From positions 1-64,000 of the forward strand of contig NZ_AULX01000026.1 of assembly GCF_000422505.1 (NCBI RefSeq): a stretch of 64,000 bases of DNA. Direction: 5' to 3'. This DNA is from Paenibacillus pinihumi DSM 23905 = JCM 16419 (GTDB lineage: Bacteria; Bacillota; Bacilli; Paenibacillales; Paenibacillaceae). Within the stretch, counting starts at the first letter, position 1. Each line of letters begins with the position of its first letter. Below the pieces are notes generated by a model. That model was not told the DNA's origin and searched no databases. It worked only from the letters and a program-made list of their open reading frames with translations. The position numbers and the translations under genes were made by a program. This document shows, in pieces, positions 54,168-64,000 of the stretch.

Positions 54168-54690
54168 CTAAGCGCTATCAAGGAGCAGTGTATTGACAGG
54201 CGTGAGGTCACAGATGTAAGCAATGATGGGGCTGCAAATACGAGGGTCTTGTTTGTCTGCTTGACAAGATCTGTCTTCGAAATTTAAAGTACCGTAAAAT
54301 TGGACATCCCGGCGCAAAATTATAATAGCGAGCATACCGTTCAATTCGAATTCGATACGGTTTTGGTGAAGGCGGTCGATGCCAGCGCTTCTGTGCCTGG
54401 AATCAAGACAACGGGTACAAATGGAGAGGCCCCGGGCAAAGGAAATGAGAATTTGGAGCCGGAATCAGAAACGGCATCTTCCGTCCGAACGCTTCCATCA
54501 CCCTGGCTGAATTCGTCGCTCTGCTCAGCCGCGCGCTGAAGCTGGAGAATGGCAAGGAAGCGGTTCCAGGATGACGTCCGGATTCCGGCATGGGCCCGCG
54601 AGAATATCTCCAAGGCAGCAAGTGCAGGCCTGATCCCGGGGTTGGGCACATGCCGAAGTTGCAGCTGCGGTCATGTCCGGCCTATATTTG
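54168..54690 (+). pseudogene. Decayed copy of the NEAT/SLH gene 3' end
   Basis: This stretch aligns by eye with about 50360-51090 of the large NEAT gene. Shared blocks include ATCCCGGCGCAAAA, TATAATAGCGAGCA, GTGCCTGGA and CTGATCCCGGGG. It spans the end of NEAT module five, the linker and parts of SLH one, two and three. Internal deletions remove much of SLH one and the SLH two-three junction, and frames are broken, so it cannot code for a working protein. It borders the AT-rich islet, which suggests that DNA was inserted into a second copy of the gene that later decayed. Confidence 0.8.
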
Positions 54691-54705
54691 CCTGTCGCAA
54701 CATAA

Positions 54706-54746
54706 ACAAGCCCAGGGTTGGAAGCAAGCTTCTGACCCTGGGCTTG
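54706..54746. terminator. Bidirectional terminator after the pseudogene
   Basis: ACAAGCCCAGGGT pairs perfectly with ACCCTGGGCTTGT around a 15-base loop, with TATATT following. It may have served the original second NEAT/SLH gene and now also the leftward DUF5050-like gene. Confidence 0.8.
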
Positions 54747-54763
54747 TTATATTAACGATTCAT

Positions 54764-56074
54764 TTAAGCTTTGGTGATCAATACAATACGTGATATTTTC
54801 TCATCGGCCAGCTTCGTAGCTTTTTTGCCATCGACAGTCATCATATAGAGACGGGAGTTGTCCCCGGCGTTAATGAAGAAGATGCCATCAATATTCTCCT
54901 CGTACTGGCAGAGATCCCATTCTACACCGACCATCTTTTTCAGAGTCAGGTCCTTGGGATTCAAAACATAAGCTCCGCTTTGGGCAAATAGGACTGTTGA
55001 TTGAACCTTGCCATCCTTAATCATATTGCGTACATAGCCGACATCGCTCAGTGGAAGAGCTTTAGTGCTGGCGACTTTATTGTTAGCAACTGTACTGACA
55101 TAGGCTTTGCCTTTGCTGTCCACGTAAGCATATTTGTTAGCGCTAATTTCGGCAATTTCAAAAATGCCTGTTTTGTTTAACTGAAGGGTCTTTCCATCCT
55201 TCTTGATCAGTTGTGCTGTACTATTGGCATAATTGAAATCGCCGTCAGAACCAAGCCGGATGCCCTTATTAAACAAATAGCTGTCATTGCCTGCCCATGA
55301 TCCGGAGTATACAGAGTTGGTATCAAGCGCCGCCTTAGCGTTGACGGCTTTGGCAGTGCCACCCTTTTTCGGAACAGTATACAGTACCATGCAATCCACG
55401 GAAAATTGTGTTTCCTCAGGTTTAGTGTTGATCATCAGGTGCAAGTTGGTGTTATCAGATCGTACAAAAAAGGAATTTTCCAGAGCCCCGGCTGCCACCC
55501 ACTGCGGTTGTCCCTTGCCATCAACAGGTTTGGAGGCTACCCAGGTGGTTCTGCCGTTGCGGAGCGCATTATAGTAAATACGTCCCTCAATAACCGAAAA
55601 GGACGGGAAGCGGGCATCTGCCATATCTGCAATAAGAGTAGCGCCTGAAGCACGTTCTATCGAAGAAGCGGCACGGTACAGCTTACCGGTATCATCCATG
55701 AAATAGATAAAATCACCGTCGGTTTCAAAATGAACGACCCGCTTGTCGCCCCCAAAATTGTAGGTTTTAGCCTTTTCATCCTGCAAATCCATGCGCAGCA
55801 GCGTGGTGGAGCTGTCATCATATAAATAGTACATAAATTCCCCGGCTTGCTTAAGCTCGACACCTAAAAAGTTTTTGCGGATCATCTGCGCCGGGCTGCC
55901 GTCTGTCTTCACCCGGTATAAATTGCTATTGGATACATAATATACGTAGGTTACATCTTTCTTGTCAGCAGTTCCCTCCGCTTGAACACTCCCTGCTCCC
56001 AGCCCGCTCAAAACAAGGGCCAGAATAAGCAGAGACAATACTGTTCGTCTCATCGATGTGATCATGTTGTTCAT
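54764..56074 (-). CDS. Secreted DUF5050-like beta-propeller protein
   Basis: The 436-residue protein has a signal peptide (about residues 9-32, ending SVQAEG), and blades such as YVYYVSNSNLYRVKTDGSPAQMI, GDFIYFMDDTGKLYRAA and GIFFINAGDNSRLYMMTVDGKKATKL. These mark the DUF5050 propeller. It lacks a lipobox, unlike the related gene at 51567. Ligand and role are unknown. Its composition is like the rest of the chromosome, so it is probably the resident version. It is transcribed away from gdhA's terminator. Confidence 0.75.
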   Translation of the reverse strand: MNNMITSMRRTVLSLLILALVLSGLGAGSVQAEGTADKKDVTYVYYVSNSNLYRVKTDGSPAQMIRKNFLGVELKQAGEFMYYLYDDSSTTLLRMDLQDEKAKTYNFGGDKRVVHFETDGDFIYFMDDTGKLYRAASSIERASGATLIADMADARFPSFSVIEGRIYYNALRNGRTTWVASKPVDGKGQPQWVAAGALENSFFVRSDNTNLHLMINTKPEETQFSVDCMVLYTVPKKGGTAKAVNAKAALDTNSVYSGSWAGNDSYLFNKGIRLGSDGDFNYANSTAQLIKKDGKTLQLNKTGIFEIAEISANKYAYVDSKGKAYVSTVANNKVASTKALPLSDVGYVRNMIKDGKVQSTVLFAQSGAYVLNPKDLTLKKMVGVEWDLCQYEENIDGIFFINAGDNSRLYMMTVDGKKATKLADEKISRIVLITKA

Positions 56075-56230
56075 TCAAAAATCTCCTTCTCTACAATAAA
56101 GTTGTTTTCAGATACAAATATCGGTTTTAAAACAACGAATTGTTATAGAAGGGAGTTAAAGTTATATTAAAGAGTTTAAGCCATCCATAGTGATGCAGAC
56201 AGCTTAATCATGGGAATGGATAAGAAAACA

Positions 56231-56262
56231 AAACTGCCGCGGTCCATGACCGCGGCAGTTTT
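56231..56262. terminator. Terminator between gdhA and the DUF5050-like gene
   Basis: AACTGCCGCGGTC pairs perfectly with GACCGCGGCAGTT around a short loop, T run on the right, A run on the left. It follows gdhA in the leftward direction. Confidence 0.85.
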
Positions 56263-56304
56263 TTAAATAATATTTATAATCGGATTAAGAGAAACTGTGT
56301 TTGA

Positions 56305-57696
<1,392 letters not shown>

Positions 57697-57700
57697 TTAT

Positions 57701-57744
57701 TGCAAACTCAACTGCAATTTGTATTAATTGCACGATAATTTGCA
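57701..57744. promoter_or_regulatory. Four symmetric TGCA repeats before gdhA
   Basis: TTGCAA, CTGCAAT, TTGCAC and TTTGCATT are centred 12, 16 and 12 bases apart, directly ahead of the gdhA ribosome binding site. The symmetric spacing suggests a two-dimer operator, possibly for a nitrogen regulator. The regulator is not known. Confidence 0.4.
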
Positions 57745-58638
57745 TTTGTATACACGAATTCTAAACTAAAGGTCACCAGATTCGCCAATAAAAATATTTT
57801 TAAGCCCCGATTAAAGAACTCTATCTCAGAAAATGGAAGCTATTTCAAATCTTTAGTGGACTAGCCGGAAAAATGGAGCAGAATACATGACATGAAGTCA
57901 TTTTTTAACTATAAAATGGAAATTATGCATTGAAAATATATGATTATGCAGCTTCAATTTTGGGAATTCAGTCTTTTTCCTGTGAATCCAAATCACATAT
58001 AAATATATATTTTCATTACAAGTATAGTAAGGTTTTATTATGATGATTTGATAATATTTATGCCGTTTTTACTTTGGAATCCATATTTTGAACTTTAATT
58101 TAAGTGATAATTTTAGAAACCTGCCATGAATAATTGATTGTTAGCTGAATCCTTCTCGTTTTCTTAAAATTTTGATATATATCCTCACATTGAAAAGAGG
58201 AAAAACAGAGGTGAATGGAGAATTAAATTGGGTAAAATACGAATTTTGATTGTATAAAAGGTCTGATGGTGTTGAAATCCGAAAAATTAATGTTCAATAT
58301 GGAACTTATTGGTCGGATTTGGAGCAAATATGACAACGAAATTTGATTGAATAATTATGCAAAATACAAAAAATTTTTTGTTTTGATGTTGGCAAGGCGG
58401 AAAAAATGAGACGCTAAATGACATAGGCTCCCATGAAAAGAGTAAAAATTAATAGCCGGCTTCTTTATTTTTAATCTTGATTCGGCATTTTCATCCTCTT
58501 CTGACAGCAGTGGAATTCTTAGAAATAGTCCTCGATGCTGAGCAAAGATTGCAAATGTGAGTGTAAACTCGACTCAGGAGGAAGAGGTGTCCGCACTATC
58601 TGGAGACCGGAGAGGGATTTTCCGTGCTGAAAGTGTAA

Positions 58639-58681
58639 ACAAGCCTGCCGCCCTTGAAAAAATTCAGGGCAGCAGGCTTGT
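58639..58681 (-). terminator. Terminator of ddh
   Basis: ACAAGCCTGCCGCCCTTGAA pairs with TTCAGGGCAGCAGGCTTGT with one bulge around a short AT loop. It lies 87 bases after the ddh stop in the leftward direction, where GTTTACACTTTC follows. Confidence 0.75.
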
Positions 58682-58767
58682 TAGAACATGCCAAAGCATT
58701 GGTTTCTTAAATTGAAGTGAAGTAAAGCTGGCGGGCTTGTCCGAACTTCAATTATGAAATAGATGAA

Positions 58768-59751
58768 TTACAGCAGCTCGCGGCGCAGCTCTTCAGGAGA
58801 TTTTGGAGACAGGTAGCCGAACGGTACATCGAATACGGTTTTGGCTCCGGTTTGGCCTTCATTGCTAAGCTTGAATACAGCACGAGCATAAGCAACCAGT
58901 ACGCTGGCAGTGAATTCAGGATTGCTTTCCAGCTTCAGGCCGAACTCAATGATCTGCTTGGTGCCTGCGCCGGTTACGCCGCTGCGGATTACGAAGCCGC
59001 CGTGAGGCATTGTGCCGTGCTCAGCTTTAAGTTGTTCTTCGGTAATGAAGGTTACAGTTGTATCGTAATCGGAGAAGTAGTTAGGCATATTTACAATTGT
59101 GCTGCGGATTTCTTCTTCGTTTGCACCCTCTTCAGCGACAACGAAGCAGTTTCTCAGATGCTTTTCACGAGTCGTCAGCTCAGGAGTTTCGCCGGAACGA
59201 ATGCGGTCAATAACTTCTTGAACCGGTACAGTATATTGAACACCTGCTTTAACACCTGGAACGCGGCGGATGGCATCAGAGTGGCCTTGGCTGATTCCTG
59301 TGCCCCAGAAGGTGTAATCTTTACCTTGCGGCAAAATAGCTTCGGACAGCAGACGGTTCAGGGAGAACAAGCCTGGGTCCCAGCCAGTGGAAATTACGCT
59401 CAATGTACCTGCTTTTTTCGCGACAGCATTAACTTCGTCGAAGAATTCAGGGATTTTCGCATGGGTATCAAAGCTGTCAACCGTGTTGAACAGGGCTGTG
59501 ATTGCAGGTGTTTGCTCAGGGAGATCCGTTGCAGAGCCGCCACAGAGAATCATAACATCGATTTTGCCTTTGTATTGCTCTGCATTAGCAATGGTCTCGA
59601 AGCGAACTTCTCCGCCTTCGGATACCATGCTTTCAGGAGAACGGCGTGTAAAGATCGCAACCAGCTCTATATCATCATTCTGGTCAATCGCTTTTTGAAC
59701 ACCTTTACCCAGATTTCCATATCCTACGATTCCTACTTTAATCTTTGACAT
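58768..59751 (-). CDS. ddh: Meso-diaminopimelate dehydrogenase
   Basis: The 327-residue NADPH enzyme makes meso-diaminopimelate in one step from tetrahydrodipicolinate and ammonium, for lysine and peptidoglycan. Landmarks are the Rossmann motif VGIVGYGNLGKGVQKAI, LCGGSATDLPEQTP, the central STGWDPGLFSLNR, and FWGTGISQGHSDAIRRVPGV. The last two are signatures of Ddh in Lysinibacillus and Corynebacterium. TAGGAGGA precedes the ATG, and a sigma-A promoter lies at 59788-59817. It has its own terminator. Confidence 0.95.
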   Translation of the reverse strand: MSKIKVGIVGYGNLGKGVQKAIDQNDDIELVAIFTRRSPESMVSEGGEVRFETIANAEQYKGKIDVMILCGGSATDLPEQTPAITALFNTVDSFDTHAKIPEFFDEVNAVAKKAGTLSVISTGWDPGLFSLNRLLSEAILPQGKDYTFWGTGISQGHSDAIRRVPGVKAGVQYTVPVQEVIDRIRSGETPELTTREKHLRNCFVVAEEGANEEEIRSTIVNMPNYFSDYDTTVTFITEEQLKAEHGTMPHGGFVIRSGVTGAGTKQIIEFGLKLESNPEFTASVLVAYARAVFKLSNEGQTGAKTVFDVPFGYLSPKSPEELRRELL

Positions 59752-59787
59752 TCGATAGTTCCTCCTATAATCTACAAGTCTTTATCC

Positions 59788-59817
59788 ATTATAAATCGAT
59801 TCACAGGTTAACATCAA
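59788..59817 (-). promoter_or_regulatory. Sigma-A promoter of ddh
   Basis: On the lower strand, TTGATG (59812-59817) and TATAAT (59788-59793) are separated by 18 bases, about 36 bases before the ddh start codon. Confidence 0.7.
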
Positions 59818-60184
59818 ATGTAAACTAATTCTTTTTAAAAAATATTATGGGGTGAATCTCAAAATCATCACTTGACAGTAAGCCTGACATCGATATTGAA
59901 AAAAATGCGTTTGGCAGTCAAATCGGGCTGTATGCGCCTTTTTTCATTATAAAAATGTGTCACTTTGGTTCGCAGCAGCCTCTTTGCTGTTATATGAGAA
60001 GTGCTGGCTGCTGCTATGGATAACCGGTCAACTTGTCTGGTGTCATTTTATCTCCGCATCCCGCTCTTTCGATTACCCTCTTCATGCCAAGCCCAAACGA
60101 ATAGAATTTATTAATTATGGAATATAAAAAGTCAATTAGACAGCAGCAGCCGGCGGTGCTAACATTTGAATAACTAAAAACCAA

Positions 60185-60204
60185 TAATTCCTATTGGAAT
60201 AATT
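60185..60204. promoter_or_regulatory. CymR-like palindrome before the monooxygenase operon
   Basis: AATTCCTATTGGAATAATT is an inverted repeat (ATTCC, four bases, GGAAT), ahead of the monooxygenase start by about 45 bases. It resembles the site of the cysteine regulator CymR of B. subtilis. A flavin monooxygenase of the sulfonate/NTA type with an importer would suit sulfur control. The identity of the regulator is inferred from memory of the motif. Confidence 0.45.
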
Positions 60205-60245
60205 AAATCATTATTTTGTAATACATCTTGAGGGAGGGAATGAAC

Positions 60246-61601
60246 ATGTCCAGATCCAGAAAGCTCAGATTAGGAACAGTTGTCCATGGCGTAGGCGGAG
60301 GTACGGCACAATGGCGGCATCCAAAGACGCGTGCGGATGCGAGTATTAGTATTGATTTCTATAAAGAACAGGCGCGCAAAGCGGAAGAGGGGAAATTTGA
60401 TTTTATATTTATTGCTGATGGCCTCTATATTAATGAAAAGTCTGTTCCGCATTTTCTGAATCGCTTTGAGCCGATTACGATTTTATCCGCTCTTGGATCT
60501 GTCACCTCCCGTCTGGGGCTGGTAGGAACGGTATCGACCTCCTACAGCGAGCCGTTCACGATTGCCAGACAATTTGCTTCACTCGACCATATTAGCCGCG
60601 GACGTGCAGGGTGGAATGTGGTCACCTCCCCGCTGGAGGGAACGGCCTTGAACTACGGCAAGACCGTAGAACAGCATCCGCAGCATGAGGAGCGGTATAA
60701 GATTGCAGAGGAATTTATCCAGGTAGCCAGAGGACTATGGGATTCATGGGAGGATGATGCATTCGTCCGGAACAAGGAAAGCGGCGTCTTTTTTGAGCCC
60801 GGGAAGCTGCACACGCTGAATCATACGGGTACCTATTTTTCTGTGAAAGGGCCGCTCAATATTGCCCGTTCCAGACAGGGGCATCCTGTAGTATTTCAAG
60901 CGGGCTCTTCAGAGGGCGGCCGGGAACTGGCCGGCAAAGCGGCCGATGCAGTATATACGGCGCATGAGACGCTGGAGGAGGCACAGAGCTTTTACCGGGA
61001 TGTGAAGCAAAGAGCGGTTCGCTATGGACGTTCACCGGAGGACGTTCTGATCTTTCCGGGAATTACGGTCATTGTCGGGGAGACGGATGAGGAGGCCGAA
61101 CGAATCTATGAGGAAGTCGCTGCTCTTGTCAGTATTGAGAGCGCGCTGAATTATTTGGGACGCTATTTTGAGCATCATGATTTTAGCCAGTACCCGCTCG
61201 ATGAACCATTTCCCGATCTTGGAGAACTCGGTCATAACAGCTTCCAGAGCACGACCGAACTGATCAAGCGAACGGCCAGGGAAGAGAAGCTGACGCTACG
61301 CCAGGCAGCGCTGCGGGCAGTTACACCGCGCTCGCCTTTCATCGGATCTGCAGAGAAAGTCGCGGATTTGATTCAGGAATGGTTCGAGGGTGAAGGGGCA
61401 GACGGCTTTGTCATCCGCCAGGGTGCGCCTGATGCGCTTCATCATTTCGTAGATCTCGTCGTTCCGGTTCTTCAGAAGCGCGGATTATTCCGTACCGAGT
61501 ACGAGCGTGACACGCTGCGCGGCAATCTGGGACTGAATGTTCCTGTCAGCCGTTATACAATTGACAACTCCAACAATTTGCAACTGCAAGGGGAAGGGTG
61601 A
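60246..61601 (+). CDS. LLM-class flavin monooxygenase (NtaA/SnaA/DszA type)
   Basis: The start is ATG 60246, eight bases after GGGAGG; ATG 60240 is also possible. The 451-residue protein shows the group-A bacterial luciferase-like pattern: [48 protein letters not shown], and [23 protein letters not shown]. Members of the NtaA/SnaA/DszA family oxidise nitrilotriacetate, sulfur compounds or pristinamycin using reduced flavin from a partner. No flavin reductase is visible. It is followed by a family-5 importer, so the substrate is probably taken up by that system. Confidence 0.88.
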   Translation: MSRSRKLRLGTVVHGVGGGTAQWRHPKTRADASISIDFYKEQARKAEEGKFDFIFIADGLYINEKSVPHFLNRFEPITILSALGSVTSRLGLVGTVSTSYSEPFTIARQFASLDHISRGRAGWNVVTSPLEGTALNYGKTVEQHPQHEERYKIAEEFIQVARGLWDSWEDDAFVRNKESGVFFEPGKLHTLNHTGTYFSVKGPLNIARSRQGHPVVFQAGSSEGGRELAGKAADAVYTAHETLEEAQSFYRDVKQRAVRYGRSPEDVLIFPGITVIVGETDEEAERIYEEVAALVSIESALNYLGRYFEHHDFSQYPLDEPFPDLGELGHNSFQSTTELIKRTAREEKLTLRQAALRAVTPRSPFIGSAEKVADLIQEWFEGEGADGFVIRQGAPDALHHFVDLVVPVLQKRGLFRTEYERDTLRGNLGLNVPVSRYTIDNSNNLQLQGEG

Positions 61602-61608
61602 AAAGAGA

Positions 61609-63297
61609 ATGCATCCGTCACGTTTGATGAAAAGCTGGCAGCTGATGTCTGCAATTGCACTCTCTTTTCTTGTCCTTTTATCCGGCTGCTCAAGTGGAAA
61701 TTCTCAAAGGGAAAATCAGCACTCAACCTCAGGCGGCAAGGTAAAGGCGCAGGGCTCCGATCAGCCCGGCACAGCGGCAAAAGGCGGGCAGCTTAGCTTC
61801 GCGCTTGCGACATCGCCGGATACGCTGGACCCGCAGCGTACAGGACTGGCTGTAGCGGTCAGGGTGCTCCGCACCTTGTATGACACCTTGGTCATCCAGG
61901 GTACAGATAACGATATTCAGCCGTCGCTTGCAACCGGATGGGAGGTATCATCCGACCGGAAAACCTACACCTTCAAGCTGCGCCAGGATGTGACCTTTCA
62001 TGATGGAACGCCGTTCAAAGCGGAGGCTGTCAAGTTTACGTTTGACCGCATTCTTGATCCTGCGACCAAGGCCAGCAACTCCGCACAGTTAATCAAGCCT
62101 TATGCATCATCCGAGATTGTGGATGACTATACGGTCAAGATTCATTTGACTACCCCTTCAAATGCCTTTCTAAGCAATCTCAGCCAGGCCCAGCTCGCTA
62201 TTGTCTCTCCGGCAGCCGCTGCGAAGGACGGGGAACAGTTCGGCAAAAATCCGATTGGCTCCGGGCCGTTCAAATTCGTCGAATGGCAGGAGAATGCCCA
62301 GATTGTGGTGGAACGCAACCCGGATTACAAGTGGGGGCCAGGCAATGTGGAGAACAAAGGGGCTCCATATTTGGAGCGTCTGACGTTTAAAATTGTCCCG
62401 GAAGAAGCGACACGGCTCGGGGGCGTTCAGAGCAAGCAGGTGGATGCGGCAGAGACGGTGCCGCCACAGAACATTTTACAGCTCAAGAGCGATCCGAATT
62501 TTCAGGTATTCAGTATCAATACCGGGGGACTCCCTTACACATTATTCATTAATCAGGAGAACCCGCCATGGAATGAATTGAAGGCCCGCAAGGCGCTGCA
62601 GCTGGCGATTGATGTAGATGCTATCGTCAAGACGCTGTATCTGGGAACCTATGACCGCGCATGGTCTCCGCTTGCTCCAACCACCCTCGGCTACGACAAT
62701 ACGCTGGAGAACGGCGTAAAGGCGGATGTGGAAAAGGCCAATGCCCTCTTGGATGAGCTGGGCTGGAAGGCCGGACCGGATAATATCCGGGAGAAGGACG
62801 GCAAGAAGCTGACGCTCCGCTATGTGGATGGTTCCCCCAACAGGGAGAAGCGCAATGACATTGCAGCGATGGTGCAGCAGCAGCTGAAAAAAATCGGGGT
62901 GCTTACGGAAGTGACCATTACCAAGGATGTGCGCTCTATTGTGCATGAGCAGTCCAACTATGATATTCACGGCAACAGCCAGGTCAATTCCGACCCCGAA
63001 GCGCTGCGCAACTTCTATCATTCGGAGATCAAGAACATGGCCGGTCGGCATAATTATCCGGCTCTGAACAGCCCTGAAGTCGACGAATGGATTAATCAGG
63101 GCACCGTAGAGACAGACAAGGCCAAGCGGGAGGAGATCTATAAAAAGGTGCAGCATTACATCATCGATAATGCGGTCATTATTCCGATCTATGTATTCCC
63201 CTACACGGTAGCCGCATTGAACAGTGTTCAGGACTTGAAGTTCGATGCGCTCGGTTATCCGCTGTTTAACGATGTCTATATTCAAAACAAACCATAA
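61609..63297 (+). CDS. Family-5 (peptide/nickel-type) ABC importer binding lipoprotein
   Basis: The start is ATG 61609, behind GGAAGGGTGAAAAG; the frame is open earlier but overlaps the monooxygenase. The 562-residue lipoprotein has the lipobox LLSGC (Cys27) and the SBP_bac_5 pattern SPDTLDPQRTGLAVAVRVLRTLYDTL, YTFKLRQDVTFHDGTPFKAEAVKFTFDRILDP and NPIGSGPFKFVEW. It lies seven bases behind the monooxygenase stop, so the two are coupled. The ligand may be a sulfur compound or a short peptide. Confidence 0.9.
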   Translation: MHPSRLMKSWQLMSAIALSFLVLLSGCSSGNSQRENQHSTSGGKVKAQGSDQPGTAAKGGQLSFALATSPDTLDPQRTGLAVAVRVLRTLYDTLVIQGTDNDIQPSLATGWEVSSDRKTYTFKLRQDVTFHDGTPFKAEAVKFTFDRILDPATKASNSAQLIKPYASSEIVDDYTVKIHLTTPSNAFLSNLSQAQLAIVSPAAAAKDGEQFGKNPIGSGPFKFVEWQENAQIVVERNPDYKWGPGNVENKGAPYLERLTFKIVPEEATRLGGVQSKQVDAAETVPPQNILQLKSDPNFQVFSINTGGLPYTLFINQENPPWNELKARKALQLAIDVDAIVKTLYLGTYDRAWSPLAPTTLGYDNTLENGVKADVEKANALLDELGWKAGPDNIREKDGKKLTLRYVDGSPNREKRNDIAAMVQQQLKKIGVLTEVTITKDVRSIVHEQSNYDIHGNSQVNSDPEALRNFYHSEIKNMAGRHNYPALNSPEVDEWINQGTVETDKAKREEIYKKVQHYIIDNAVIIPIYVFPYTVAALNSVQDLKFDALGYPLFNDVYIQNKP

Positions 63298-63312
63298 AAG
63301 GAGCCGGGAGAA

Positions 63313-64000
63313 ATGATCCGAACGCTCACGGCAAGGCTTGTTTCTTCAATTATGGTCGTTCTGGGCGCACTCGTTCTCGTCTTCGTCATTGTGTACCTGC
63401 TGCCCGGCGACCCCGTCTTTACTATTTTGGACCCGGCAACGGCAACACCGGAGATGATTGCCGGCATGAGAGCGCAACTGGGTGTAGACAGGCCGCTGTA
63501 TGAACAGTTTTGGGACTACGCGGGAGGAATGCTGCAAGGCGATTTCGGGAAATCACTGCTTAATGACGAGCCTGTACTGCCTAAAATCATTGCTCATTTT
63601 CCCGCTACACTGGCCCTTACAGTGGCAAGCTCTCTTACTGCTGCTGTAATCGGCATCTGGCTGGGGGTTCTCTCAGCCATTCACCGCAACCGCTGGCTCG
63701 ATGTTGTCGTTCGTATCATTGGCTTGTTTGGCATCTCCATGCCAACCTTCTGGTCAGGCATTCTGCTCATTCTGATTTTCTCCGTCAACTTGGGCTGGTT
63801 CCCGGCCATGGGTTCAGACGGCTGGCAGACACTGGTGCTGCCTGCGCTCTCGCTCGGACTTGTAGGCTCAGGATTCATCGTGCGGCTTGTCCGCAACAGC
63901 ATGCTCGAGGTCATTAATGAACCGTTCATCGTAACCTTGCGGTCCAAAGGAATTTCCGAGCGTCTGGTCATGTACCGGCATGCGCTGCGCAATGCCCTGA
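63313..64000 (+). CDS. ABC importer permease, DppB type (cut by the window end)
   Basis: A frame from ATG 63313, preceded by GGGAG, is open to the last base of the window (229 codons). The product starts IRTLTARLVSSIMVVLGALV and has the DppB/OppB landmarks VYLLPGDPVFTIL, LGVDRPLYEQFWDYAGGMLQGDFGKSL, and FGISMPTFWSGILLILIFSV. The signature RSKGISER just before the end is the start of the EAA loop. It is the permease partner of the family-5 binding protein. Confidence 0.88.
   Translation, partial: MIRTLTARLVSSIMVVLGALVLVFVIVYLLPGDPVFTILDPATATPEMIAGMRAQLGVDRPLYEQFWDYAGGMLQGDFGKSLLNDEPVLPKIIAHFPATLALTVASSLTAAVIGIWLGVLSAIHRNRWLDVVVRIIGLFGISMPTFWSGILLILIFSVNLGWFPAMGSDGWQTLVLPALSLGLVGSGFIVRLVRNSMLEVINEPFIVTLRSKGISERLVMYRHALRNAL

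Larger units (their letters stand above)
59752..60245. other. Divergent intergenic region, ddh and monooxygenase operon
   Basis: About 490 bases. The ddh promoter occupies 59788-59817 on the left strand, and a CymR-like palindrome lies at 60185-60204 ahead of the monooxygenase gene. Nothing else was recognised in the middle part. Confidence 0.45.

Noticed and set aside
58440-58640. Possible structured RNA (riboswitch-like) upstream of the ddh terminator
   Set aside because: No known aptamer pattern could be fitted by eye, and no gene follows on the same strand.
58852-59748. 298-codon frame opposite ddh
   Set aside because: Antisense shadow; ddh is certain from its motifs.
59890-59950. Possible terminator near the ddh upstream region
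   Set aside because: The pairing around GGCAG/CTG is too weak and there is no gene that it would end.

Overview
The window reads as chromosome of a Paenibacillus-like Bacillota. Supporting signs are strong purine-rich Shine-Dalgarno sites, frequent TTG/GTG starts, S-layer-homology (SLH) surface proteins, LplA-type sugar importers with membrane-bound AraC sensors, Fur boxes of the Bacillus 7-1-7 type, and genes such as ytbE/ytbD, pgsA, exoA, gdhA and ddh. No rRNA, tRNA or CRISPR array was seen.

Layout. 1-1558: an IS1182-family insertion sequence whose transposase is split by a -1 shift at a slippery A-AAA-AAG; its right end abuts the terminator of a membrane-anchored triple-LysM protein (1580-2656). 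3216-6770: housekeeping and small genes (VOC protein, cyclase-family hydrolase, pgsA, a secreted coiled-coil protein). 6837-14605: two Fur-controlled ferric-siderophore uptake clusters with AraC regulators. The second is an AraC regulator joined in frame to a lipoprotein that has its own promoter, Fur box and ribosome binding site. 14706-22714: HAD phosphatase, the ytbE-ytbD/ytcD-type locus, a MocR/LysE pair, and a divergent TetR/YmcC-like pair followed by another TetR.

23042-42597: a polysaccharide-use region. It holds a solute-binding lipoprotein, two permeases, a GH88 unsaturated glucuronyl hydrolase and a membrane AraC sensor. Unrelated genes follow (chemoreceptor, DinB, an MsrAB fusion with a substituted MsrB active site, a LiaRS/DesKR-like two-component pair). 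The region ends with a close second copy of the solute-binding protein and a 1334-residue SLH-anchored beta-helix enzyme. The likely flow is: the surface enzyme cuts an acidic polysaccharide, binding proteins and permeases import the oligosaccharides, and GH88 removes the unsaturated uronate inside the cell.

42893-46176: GNAT, glycerate kinase, exonuclease III, GNAT. 46402-51558: an iron/heme surface module. A Fur box precedes a small secreted NEAT-like protein and a 1282-residue NEAT/helical/SLH protein. Behind them lies a self-contained transcription unit (sigma-A promoter, Fur box, no gene, strong terminator with a C-rich loop), which is a candidate iron-responsive small RNA. 51567-54690: an AT-rich islet with a DUF5050-like lipoprotein and a secreted papain-fold-like protein, bordered by a decayed second copy of the NEAT/SLH gene. 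54764-59751: a second DUF5050-like secreted protein, gdhA and ddh (two ammonia-fixing dehydrogenases). 60185-64000: a flavin monooxygenase plus family-5 ABC importer operon behind a CymR-like palindrome; the permease is cut by the window end.
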